From positions 372,001-436,000 of the forward strand of contig NZ_QJKB01000003.1 of NCBI RefSeq assembly GCF_003201815.1: a stretch of 64,000 nucleotides of DNA. The letters run 5' to 3'. The notes below the pieces were generated by a model, which made no database searches, was not told where the DNA came from, and saw only the letters and a list, made by a program, of their open reading frames with translations. The position numbers were made by a program, and so were the translations under genes. Below, piece by piece: positions 9,595 through 16,994 of the stretch; positions within the stretch are counted from its first letter, which is position 1; the number at the start of each line of letters is the position of its first letter. The DNA is from Undibacterium pigrum. Lineage in GTDB: Bacteria; Pseudomonadota; Gammaproteobacteria; Burkholderiales; Burkholderiaceae_D.

Positions 9595-9652
9595 GCGTTC
9601 GCTTGACGAGTATGTAGAATAATTGAGTGACAGGTACAGGAAGAAAATTCTG

Positions 9653-9678
9653 AAAAAAATGCTCGCTGTGAAGCGAGC
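9653..9678 (-). terminator. Intrinsic terminator between ccmB and ccmC
   Basis: Read on the minus strand, GCTCGC - TTCACA - GCGAGC (9678 to 9661) is followed by A and seven T's (9659-9653). It lies in the 231-nt space downstream of ccmB and about 60 nt upstream of the ccmC start, inside what is otherwise a continuous operon. Confidence 0.75.
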
Positions 9679-9825
9679 ACAAGTGAACCCTAGAGATGTA
9701 AGACGAGACAAATATACCTTGCAGGTTTAAAAAAGTATGCGAATTAATTCAGATATGAATATGTAGCTGCATGTTGCGAATACAGCAGATAAAAACGGGC
9801 GATGTTGAGAATTGAACTGTGGCGC

Positions 9826-10494
9826 TCAGTCGAGCATGATGCGCAAGCTGTAGCTGCTGGCAACAGGAGCCAGCACGGCCAGAGCTGCCAGCATGCCTGC
9901 CAGCACATACCAGTAAGCAGTGGTATCCAGACCAGCACTGTGCGCAAGGAAAACACCACTGCCAAAAATCAGTACAGGTATGGTCAAAGGCAAAACCAGC
10001 AAGGACAACAAGACGGCACTGCCACGCACACCCAGTGTCAATGCCGCCCCTATTGCACCTGTGAGGCTGAGTGCAGGTGTACCCAGCAAGAGGCTGAGCA
10101 CCAGTATCGCTATCGCATCCAGCGGCAAATCAAATTGCAATGCCAGCAAGGGGGATATGCATACCAGTGGCAGGCCGGAGATCAAAAAATGTGCCAGTAT
10201 TTTTGCGCTGACAATGACCACCAGAGGTTCAGCGGACAAGAGCATTTGTTCCAGTGTGCCATCAGCATAATCACCGGCAAACAGACGCGGAGCAGCCAGC
10301 ATGGACGATAGCAGTGCCGCCACCCAGATGATGCCTGGTGCGATGGTTTGCAGCAGGGCTTTGTCAGCCCCTATGCCCAAAGGGAACAGGCTGACAATCA
10401 ATACAAAGAAAACCATGGTGTTGACGATATCTGAACGGCGACGCCAGGCCAGTTGCAGATCACGCTCTGCTACAGCAAAAAACAAGCTCAGCAT
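9826..10494 (-). CDS. ccmB: Haem exporter permease CcmB
   Basis: 222 residues from ATG at 10494 (MLSLFFAVAERDLQLAWRRR), overlapping the ccmA stop by 7 nt. A start six codons earlier (10512) is possible. Six hydrophobic segments and the N-terminal ERDL..AWRRRSD cytoplasmic segment match CcmB. It is the membrane subunit paired with the ATPase CcmA; together with CcmCD they release holo-CcmE. Confidence 0.94.
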   Translation of the reverse strand: MLSLFFAVAERDLQLAWRRRSDIVNTMVFFVLIVSLFPLGIGADKALLQTIAPGIIWVAALLSSMLAAPRLFAGDYADGTLEQMLLSAEPLVVIVSAKILAHFLISGLPLVCISPLLALQFDLPLDAIAILVLSLLLGTPALSLTGAIGAALTLGVRGSAVLLSLLVLPLTIPVLIFGSGVFLAHSAGLDTTAYWYVLAGMLAALAVLAPVASSYSLRIMLD

Positions 10495-11183
10495 GAAGCT
10501 ACACCCAGCCATAACTCCTGATGCGCTGGTGCCTGCAATACTATGTCCTGATGCGTGGTGTAGATCAGCATACCGCCTTGCTGTAAATGCGCATCCAGTA
10601 TGACTGTCAATGCTGTAGTCGCTTTTTGATCCAGTGCGCTGAAGGCTTCATCCAGTATCAACAGGCGCGGTAAATCTGGTAAATACAATCTGCCCAATGC
10701 CAGGCGCTTGCGCTGGCCTTGTGACAACTGTCCTGCGGGTAATAATGCTATTTGCAGCAAACCCATCGCCTTCAGGGCGGCACAAGCTGTCGCATAAGTG
10801 CAATGTTGTCCCGCCAGCCTGGCATTGAAGGCGATATTTTCCCAGGCCAGCAAATCATCCTTGATGCCATTAGCATGACCAAGGAAGAGCAGATGCTGAT
10901 GAAAGTCTTCCCTTATTTTTTGTACCGGCGTCCCTTGCCAGAACACTGCCCCTCTCGCCGGACTGGCCAAACCGCACAGTATGCGCAGCAGGCTGGATTT
11001 GCCACTGCCATTGCTGCCCCTGACATACAGGGCATGACCAGCATGTAATTGAATATGGATATTTGAAAACAGATAGCGACGTCCCTTGAGGCAAGCCACC
11101 TGCCTGGCCTCAAATTCTGCATGCATGCCAGCATTCACCACGGCTTGCGTTTGCTGACTATCAATCCGGTATTGCTGATGCAT
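10488..11183 (-). CDS. ccmA: Haem exporter ATP-binding protein CcmA
   Basis: 231 residues from ATG at 11183, which has an AGGGA ribosome site ten bases upstream. Further in-frame ATGs exist upstream and at 11126. Motifs: Walker A GSNGSGKSS, signature LSQGQRKRLALGRL, Walker B RLLILDEAFSALD. The short ABC ATPase length (core about 205) and the LSxGQ(R/K)RR signature fit CcmA. It is the first gene of the ccm operon. Confidence 0.94.
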   Translation of the reverse strand: MHQQYRIDSQQTQAVVNAGMHAEFEARQVACLKGRRYLFSNIHIQLHAGHALYVRGSNGSGKSSLLRILCGLASPARGAVFWQGTPVQKIREDFHQHLLFLGHANGIKDDLLAWENIAFNARLAGQHCTYATACAALKAMGLLQIALLPAGQLSQGQRKRLALGRLYLPDLPRLLILDEAFSALDQKATTALTVILDAHLQQGGMLIYTTHQDIVLQAPAHQELWLGVASC

Positions 11184-11471
11184 GCGATTTTTTTCCCTGC
11201 TGACCATTGTAATTGCTTGCATTCTAACTGCCGCTCTGGCGACGGCGAAGTTGCATTTCCTTTCATGCTTATTACAAGTCCTTCTAAGCGCCATGGTTTG
11301 AATAGCATAAAATAATGACAACAACAGCGGATATGTTTTGCTCAATTCATGAGCATCTTTGCATCAGATACTTGCTCTGCGGAATTTTTTCTTATTTTTA
11401 TAAGTACTTGATTACAAAACAAATTTTGTAAACGCGGCCCCTGTTTTTTTAAAAAACATTGTCAGAAAAAG

Positions 11472-11499
11472 TTGCTCGTTTGCCAAATTGCATTACAAT
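11472..11499 (+). promoter_or_regulatory. Candidate sigma-70 promoter for the PhnD-like gene
   Basis: TTGCTC (11472-11477), a 16-nt spacer and TACAAT (11494-11499) lie about 45 nt upstream of the ATG at 11545. The region is AT-rich and divergent from ccmA. Only the sequence match supports it. Confidence 0.4.
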
Positions 11500-11544
11500 G
11501 CACGCATTTCTTAACTGCATTTAACATTTTTTATAGGTTTCCCC

Positions 11545-12357
11545 ATGTTTTCCCTACGCGCTTTTATTTTTATTTTTCTTACACTTTTTGTCCAGGTGTG
11601 CAGTGCGCAGGAGTGGATACTTGCCGTGAATGAAGGTGTGACTTACCAGGACGGCAGCCCTGTCACCGAGCGCTACAAACCGCTAGTGGATTTGCTGGAA
11701 AAAGAACTCAAGCACCCTGTCAAAGTACAAGCAGTAGACAGGTATAGCAATTTTGAAGCGGGCCTGGATGCAGAACGCTTTGATCTGGTCTTCATCCATC
11801 CAGCGCACATAGGCTTGCGCGCAGCCAAGAGCGGCAAATATGTAGGTCTTGCCAGCGCCAAGGATTTTACTGAATACCGCGCCCGTGTATTCGTCAAAAA
11901 AGATTCTGCCATCAAAACCCTGGCTGATTTGCGCGACAAGAAGATTGGCGTGCCATCGCTGGAATCGATTACCACTGTCATGTTTGCAGCCAACCTGAAC
12001 GAACTTGGTTTTCGTGATCCAGCATCACGCTTCAGTGCTACCCGCTTTCAGGATGCTGTTCCCTTCATGGTGGAAAATGGTTTTGTTGAAGCTGGTGTGA
12101 CTGGTTCTGGCACTATAGCCAAGGACTGGGTAGCCAAAGGTGGCCGTGTAATCGCAGAAACCAAGCCTGTGCCTATCAAGCAATTCCTGGTTTCCCGCAA
12201 GCTGACTCCTGAGCAGCGCGACAAAGTACAAAATCTTCTGGTCAAACTCAGTGAAAACGATGCAGGAAAAAATGCGCTGAAAGGCATCAACATGAAAGGC
12301 TTCGTGGCCTGGGATAATGCTGTCATGACGGATGCGACCAAAAGGCTGGGACTGTAA
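11545..12357 (+). CDS. PhnD-type periplasmic binding protein (phosphate/phosphonate-like)
   Basis: 270 residues. A signal peptide (residues 1-21, ending CSA/QEW) precedes a type 2 periplasmic binding fold of the PhnD family: WILAVNEGVTYQDGSP, a VDRYSNFEAGLDAERFDLVF segment, HPAHIGLRAAKSGKYVGL and the LRDKKIGVPSLESIT hinge. PhnD-like proteins bind phosphonate, phosphite or other oxyanions for ABC import. No permease or ATPase lies beside it, so the ligand is open; lone copies can also act as sensor-domain-like binders. It is divergent from the ccm operon. Confidence 0.82.
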   Translation: MFSLRAFIFIFLTLFVQVCSAQEWILAVNEGVTYQDGSPVTERYKPLVDLLEKELKHPVKVQAVDRYSNFEAGLDAERFDLVFIHPAHIGLRAAKSGKYVGLASAKDFTEYRARVFVKKDSAIKTLADLRDKKIGVPSLESITTVMFAANLNELGFRDPASRFSATRFQDAVPFMVENGFVEAGVTGSGTIAKDWVAKGGRVIAETKPVPIKQFLVSRKLTPEQRDKVQNLLVKLSENDAGKNALKGINMKGFVAWDNAVMTDATKRLGL

Positions 12358-12383
12358 CTGTATCAATAAAATACTTCAAATAT

Positions 12384-12418
12384 AAAAAGGGGCGCAGATA
12401 AAATCAGCGCCCCTTTTT
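12384..12418. terminator. Bidirectional intrinsic terminator
   Basis: GGGGCGC (12389-12395) pairs with GCGCCCC (12407-12413). Five A's precede the stem and five T's follow it. It therefore serves both the plus-strand PhnD-like gene and the convergent minus-strand acyl-CoA ligase. Confidence 0.9.
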
Positions 12419-12442
12419 ATATTACTACTCTTCTGAAAATTA

Positions 12443-13966
12443 CTATAAACCCAGCTTGGCGGCCAGGCCTATGCGCTGCAATTTTCCGGTCGCACCCTTG
12501 GGGATTTCTTCCAGAAACAAGATCTTGCGCGGTATCTTGAAATCGGCCAGGCGTATGGCGGCGAATTCGCGCAACTCTTTTTCTGTCGCCGTCACGCCTT
12601 CGCGCAATACCACGGCAGCACCGACTTCTTCCCCTAGCTTTTCATGGGGTATGCCAAAGGTGACGACTTGTTGCACCGCAGGGTGATCCATGAGAATTTC
12701 ATCGACTTCACGCGGGGAAATCTTCTCGCCACCACGGCTGATGATTTCCTTGAGACGGCCAGTAATGCTGAGATAACCATCCGCGTCCATCACCCCCTGG
12801 TCACCGGTACGGAACCAGCCCTTGGTATAGGCTTCTGCATTGGCCTTGGGATTGCTTTCATAGCCAGCAGTCACATTAGGGCCACGGATAACGATTTCAC
12901 CAGTCAGACCACGTTCCAGCAAATTGCCGTCGACGTCCATGATCGCAACTTCAGGGCCAGCAGCAATACCTACCGAGCCAGGTATGCGTCTGGCTGGTGG
13001 CAAGGGGTTGCTGGCCATCTGATGAGCGGCTTCCGTCATGCCATAGGCTTCGATCAGAGGGGTGTTGAATGCGGCTTCCAGTTCACTGATGACTTGTGGT
13101 GGCATGGAAGAGGATGAGGAGCGTATGAAGCGCAATGGGTTAGCAGCAATTACTTCATGATTTTGCGCAGCGCGTGCGACGATGGTCTGGTGCATGGTAG
13201 GCACTGCGGTGTACCAGGTAGGTTTGGCTTCTGACATCCAGCCAAAGAATTTCAGGGCATTAAAGCCTGGTGTGCAAAAGATGGAGCTACCCGCAGACAA
13301 AGGTGCCAGCAAGCCCGCGATGAGGCCATGAATATGGAAGAGCGGCATGATATTGAGGCCACGGTCGCCCGCAGTCAATTGCAGATTGTCGCGCACATTA
13401 CAGGCCGAGGCACAGATATTGATATTCGACAGTGGCACGATCTTGGGACGTGAAGTGGTGCCGGATGTATGCAAGATCAGGCCTATATCTCCTGGCGCAG
13501 CTGGCCCAGGGATAAACGTCGTGCTGGCAGCTTGCGGATTGACCTGCGCCAGCGTGAATGCACCTGCGCCTTTTTCAGCAGGTATCAGTTCCAGTACCTG
13601 TATCCTGAGTTTTTCAGCAATCGCCAGTGCAGCTGAAGTACTGCCTTTTTCCACCACCAGGGCTTTTGCATGCAGGTCTGACAGATAAAATTCAAATTCA
13701 TCAGCACGATAAGCCGGGTTGAGTGGTGCTGCCGTGGCAGCAGCGCCAATACAGACAAAGGCAGAAGCCATGTCAGGGCCATTGGGCAAGACAATGGCGA
13801 CCCTGTCCTGGCGACCTATGCCAAAACTGTTCAGGCTCTTGATGGTTTCCTGCTGGTTGGCGCGCAGATCACGATAAGTCAGCGGTGTCGCACCGGGGGC
13901 TTCAAATGCGATGGCATCGTCAGCGCCTGCAGCAAGTAATTCGACGAGTGTGGAAAATCTTTGCAT
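12443..13966 (-). CDS. Acyl-CoA ligase of the oxalate-CoA ligase type
   Basis: 507 residues, an ANL-superfamily adenylating enzyme. The nucleotide-binding loop reads LHTSGTTSRPKIVPLS, followed by MPLFHIHGLIAGLLAPL and WYTAVPTMHQ. These segments closely resemble the oxalyl-CoA synthetases of plants (AAE3) and yeast (Pcs60), which carry the same SGTTSxPK variant. EAYGMTEAAHQM, GWFRTGDQG and SRGGEKISPREVDE follow, and the C-terminal GATGKLQRI carries the catalytic lysine. Likely reaction: oxalate + ATP + CoA to oxalyl-CoA. It lies 84 nt downstream of a PanE-family reductase on the same strand and near a divergent oxalate/formate-type carrier, which supports oxalate. Other short dicarboxylates remain possible. 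Confidence 0.82.
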   Translation of the reverse strand: MQRFSTLVELLAAGADDAIAFEAPGATPLTYRDLRANQQETIKSLNSFGIGRQDRVAIVLPNGPDMASAFVCIGAAATAAPLNPAYRADEFEFYLSDLHAKALVVEKGSTSAALAIAEKLRIQVLELIPAEKGAGAFTLAQVNPQAASTTFIPGPAAPGDIGLILHTSGTTSRPKIVPLSNINICASACNVRDNLQLTAGDRGLNIMPLFHIHGLIAGLLAPLSAGSSIFCTPGFNALKFFGWMSEAKPTWYTAVPTMHQTIVARAAQNHEVIAANPLRFIRSSSSSMPPQVISELEAAFNTPLIEAYGMTEAAHQMASNPLPPARRIPGSVGIAAGPEVAIMDVDGNLLERGLTGEIVIRGPNVTAGYESNPKANAEAYTKGWFRTGDQGVMDADGYLSITGRLKEIISRGGEKISPREVDEILMDHPAVQQVVTFGIPHEKLGEEVGAAVVLREGVTATEKELREFAAIRLADFKIPRKILFLEEIPKGATGKLQRIGLAAKLGL

Positions 13967-14050
13967 GATCGCTTTCTATGTTAAAAATAAATCCCTTGGA
14001 GCACAGACTCAGCTCAGGTTAAGCACAAGCCTGGCACAGCGCAGTCCTGA

Positions 14051-15049
14051 TTACTGTATGCGCAGCTTGCCGTTTTGTTCTTGTACCGTGCGTGCCAGCA
14101 GCGCAGTCAGCGCATACACTGCTTCTATATTCGGCGTAGGCGTATCTGTGATCTTGCCCATTTCTATGACGGTGCCAACCAGGGCCTCAAGTTCTATGGG
14201 GCGACCGGCTTCTATATCCTGCAGCATGGAAGTCTTGTGCTTGCCAACGGCGGCGGCCCCGGCAATGCGCTTGTCTATCGTAACCTTGAAATTCACACCC
14301 AGTTTTTCGCCTATGGCCTGCCCTTCCCGCATCATGCGGGCAACCAGTTCACGTACAGGTGCAAATTCGCAGATATCAACCAGGGTGGCGTGAGTCAGTG
14401 CGCTGATGGGATTGAAGCTCAGGTTACCCCACAGCTTGAGCCAGATTTCTGAGCGTATATCGGAAGAGATGGGAGCCTTGAAACCAGCCTCACGCAAGGA
14501 ATCAGCCAGTGCGCGTATGCGCGGCGTATCACTGCCATCAATCTCGCCCAGAGAAAAGCGATTACCTTCTATATGCTTGATAACGCCAGGCGCAATGATC
14601 TCGCAGGCAGGATAGATGATGCAGCCTATGACGCGTGCAACATCGATATTGGCTGATACCACTCCACCCGGGTCTACTGCTTCTACACGCCGGCCTTCAT
14701 ACTCACCGCCGTGTTTGTGGAAATACCACCAGGGTACGCCGTTTTGTGCCGTCACCACGATGGAGTCAGGCCCCAGCAAACCCGGTATGTCAGCAGCTAC
14801 TGCTGCTACCTGATGGGCTTTCATGCCGAGGATGACAACGTCCTGTACCGGCAGATCGGCAATACGGTCGGTGGCGAAAATTTTTGCCACGTGCTCACTA
14901 CCATCATCCATGATCAGTTTCATGCCGTTTTCGCGCACAGCCTGCAAGTTGGCACCACGTATGACGACGCTGACTTCATGTCCCATGCCTGCAAGTTTTA
15001 CTGCCAGAAATCCACCAATTGCACCCGCACCCACTACCGCTATTTTCAT
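14051..15049 (-). CDS. PanE-family reductase (2-dehydropantoate 2-reductase or oxalyl-CoA reductase)
   Basis: 332 residues. The N-terminal Rossmann motif is GAGAIGG (MKIAVVGAGAIGGFLAVKL). The C-terminal ApbA domain has SEIWLKLWGNLSFNPISAL with the catalytic lysine and nearby asparagine. Classical PanE (about 300 residues) reduces ketopantoate for CoA synthesis with NADPH. This copy is longer, has a VPWWYF insertion after AQNG, and lies next to an oxalate-type CoA ligase and an OxlT-like carrier. From general knowledge, a PanE paralogue of Methylobacterium extorquens (PanE2) acts as oxalyl-CoA reductase. I infer the same role here; the biosynthetic role cannot be excluded without finding a second panE in the genome. 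Confidence 0.8.
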   Translation of the reverse strand: MKIAVVGAGAIGGFLAVKLAGMGHEVSVVIRGANLQAVRENGMKLIMDDGSEHVAKIFATDRIADLPVQDVVILGMKAHQVAAVAADIPGLLGPDSIVVTAQNGVPWWYFHKHGGEYEGRRVEAVDPGGVVSANIDVARVIGCIIYPACEIIAPGVIKHIEGNRFSLGEIDGSDTPRIRALADSLREAGFKAPISSDIRSEIWLKLWGNLSFNPISALTHATLVDICEFAPVRELVARMMREGQAIGEKLGVNFKVTIDKRIAGAAAVGKHKTSMLQDIEAGRPIELEALVGTVIEMGKITDTPTPNIEAVYALTALLARTVQEQNGKLRIQ

Positions 15050-15356
15050 ATCGTTTTTTCCTCAAAGACGCACTATCAGTGACAAAATTTTTTTTCAACT
15101 TTTCGCCAACTGCCCGGCAAAAGATCATATCTCAGCCGCCATGAATTTAATTGGCCTGTCATTCTAAAAATCTGCTTGCCGTCATATCCCTGACACAGGC
15201 CTGACCGACAATGCTGGCGATATGAATTTCATGTGCGGATTCTATGCCTTAAGTCTGTCCGCGTTCAAAGTAGATTCAGAACTTATTTACATAAGCAAAT
15301 AAGAAAAATCACGGGGGATTTATCTCAAAGTGAATAAACAAATGCTGAAGTCAAAA

Positions 15357-15406
15357 TTGTTAAATTGCTTTAAATGAATTATTATAAGCCTAGTCAATTT
15401 GACTAG
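15357..15406 (+). promoter_or_regulatory. Promoter and overlapping operator upstream of the OxlT-like gene
   Basis: TTGTTA (15357-15362), a 17-nt spacer and TATTAT (15380-15385) form a good sigma-70 promoter. The start point, near 15392, falls inside a perfect 8-bp inverted repeat CTAGTCAA-T-TTGACTAG (15390-15406). A further TTTGACC half-site follows at 15411-15417. The site lies in the 459-nt divergent region between the PanE-like gene and the carrier. Its placement over the start point implies a repressor. No regulator gene is adjacent. Confidence 0.6.
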
Positions 15407-15508
15407 CAAATTTGACCAAACCCAAAGGCAGATGATCGCATATCTTTAGTGATTATTACCAAGCATTGTTTCCATTCACCCCTCAGATTTTATTAAAAGG
15501 ACAGGCGC

Positions 15509-16783
15509 ATGACTGCGGAAATATCCCTCGAGCAAAAACTTCCTATTGTGGAAACAGCCTCTTCGTATCGCTGGCTGCAATTATTGCTTGGTGTCGTTTG
15601 TATGGCGATGATCGCCAATCTTCAATATGGCTGGACCTTGTTTGTTGATCCTCTTGACCAGAAATACCATTGGGGCCGCAAGGCCATCCAGGTGGCATTT
15701 TTTATCTTTGTCTTTACCGAAACCTGGCTGGTGCCTGTAGAAGGATATTTGGTTGACCGTTTTGGCCCCAGGCCAGTCGTGCTGGTAGGTGGCTTGCTGA
15801 TAGGCCTGGCCTGGTTCATGAATGCACATGCTGATTCACTGACCATGCTCTACATCGCTGCTGCAGTTGGTGGTATCGGTGCTGGTGCTGTGTATGGCAC
15901 CTGCGTTGGCAATGCGCTCAAGTGGTTTCCGGACAGGCGCGGATTTGCGGCAGGCCTGACGGCAGCCGGATTTGGCATGGGGTCGGCGCTGACCATCATT
16001 CCAATTTCTGCGATGATCAAGAATAGCGGCTATGAAGCAGCCTTCCTGTATTTTGGTATTGGCCAGGGCCTGGTGGTATTTTTACTGTCCTTCCTGCTCA
16101 GCTCACCTAAAGATAGCAAGGCTGCACCACAGGCTCAGGTACGCCAGACCAAGGTGGATTTCACCTGGCAGCAAATGATCAAGACACCGGTCTTCTGGGT
16201 CATGTATCTGATGTTCGTGATGATGGCAGCGGGTGGCCTGGTCGCAACGGCACAACTGGCACCTATCGCCAAAGACTTCAAGATAGCTGACATTCCAGTC
16301 TCACTGGTCGGCTTTACATTGCCAGCCCTGACGTTTGCGCTGTCACTGGACCGCATATTCAATGGCATTACCCGCCCCTTCTTTGGCTGGGTGTCTGACA
16401 ATATCGGTCGTGAAAATACCATGTTCATTGCTTTTGCACTGGAGGCAGTAGGCATATTGGCGCTCAGTGTCTTTGGTAAAGACCCTGTGTACTTTGTATT
16501 GCTGACGGCACTGGTATTCTTTGGCTGGGGTGAAATCTATAGCCTCTTCCCATCCACTTGCGGCGACACTTTCGGCAGCAAATTTGCAACGACCAATGCT
16601 GGCTTGCTATATACAGCCAAAGGTACGGCATCCCTGCTGGTGCCACTGTCTGTCTACGTAGTCGAAGCCTATAAAGGCTGGCATGAAGTGTTTTACATCG
16701 CAGCAGGTATGAATGCACTGGCCGCTATCATGGCCATCCTGGTACTGAAACCCATGCGCGCGCGCATGCGTAATTTGCAGTAA
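15509..16783 (+). CDS. MFS transporter, oxalate/formate antiporter (OFA) family
   Basis: 424 residues, twelve predicted membrane segments. The ATG follows AAAGGAC. OFA features: YGWTLFVDPL in helix 1, GYLVDRFGPRPV in loop 2-3, ALKWFPDRRGFAAGLTAAGFG in helix 4-5, an arginine in RIFNGITRPFFGWVSDNIGR (helix 8 region) and a lysine in LLYTAKGTASLLVP (helix 11). The last two resemble the substrate-binding Arg and Lys of OxlT from Oxalobacter formigenes. It should import oxalate or a related small carboxylate in exchange for a product. Divergent from the oxalate-type ligase and PanE-like reductase. Confidence 0.87.
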   Translation: MTAEISLEQKLPIVETASSYRWLQLLLGVVCMAMIANLQYGWTLFVDPLDQKYHWGRKAIQVAFFIFVFTETWLVPVEGYLVDRFGPRPVVLVGGLLIGLAWFMNAHADSLTMLYIAAAVGGIGAGAVYGTCVGNALKWFPDRRGFAAGLTAAGFGMGSALTIIPISAMIKNSGYEAAFLYFGIGQGLVVFLLSFLLSSPKDSKAAPQAQVRQTKVDFTWQQMIKTPVFWVMYLMFVMMAAGGLVATAQLAPIAKDFKIADIPVSLVGFTLPALTFALSLDRIFNGITRPFFGWVSDNIGRENTMFIAFALEAVGILALSVFGKDPVYFVLLTALVFFGWGEIYSLFPSTCGDTFGSKFATTNAGLLYTAKGTASLLVPLSVYVVEAYKGWHEVFYIAAGMNALAAIMAILVLKPMRARMRNLQ

Positions 16784-16832
16784 GGGCTGGCAGGATTAGT
16801 TAAATTCACTGAATTAACTCAGTGAGGAGTAC

Positions 16833-16877
16833 AGCCGTAATAAATTGTGGAACATCCACTTTTTATTACGGCTTTTT
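16833..16877 (+). terminator. Rho-independent terminator after the OFA carrier
   Basis: AGCCGTAATAAA (16833-16844) is complementary to TTTATTACGGCT (16862-16873) with a 17-nt loop, followed by TTTTAT. It follows the carrier stop by 50 nt. The 121 bases beyond it, up to the kinase stop at 16995, show no convincing gene. Confidence 0.85.
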
Positions 16878-16994
16878 ATCATATGCCACAGCAACCACGG
16901 AGTACCTTTCGCTACCAGTGCGTTTGCAGCAGTTAACAGTGCTGCAGTTCCAGCCACAACACATTTGCGAACTGACAAAGGCAGCACAATCTCA

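Noticed and set aside
16814..16970. Hydrophobic minus-strand frame beyond the hybrid kinase stop
   Set aside because: It overlaps the plus-strand terminator and has no plausible start of its own outside the kinase gene.
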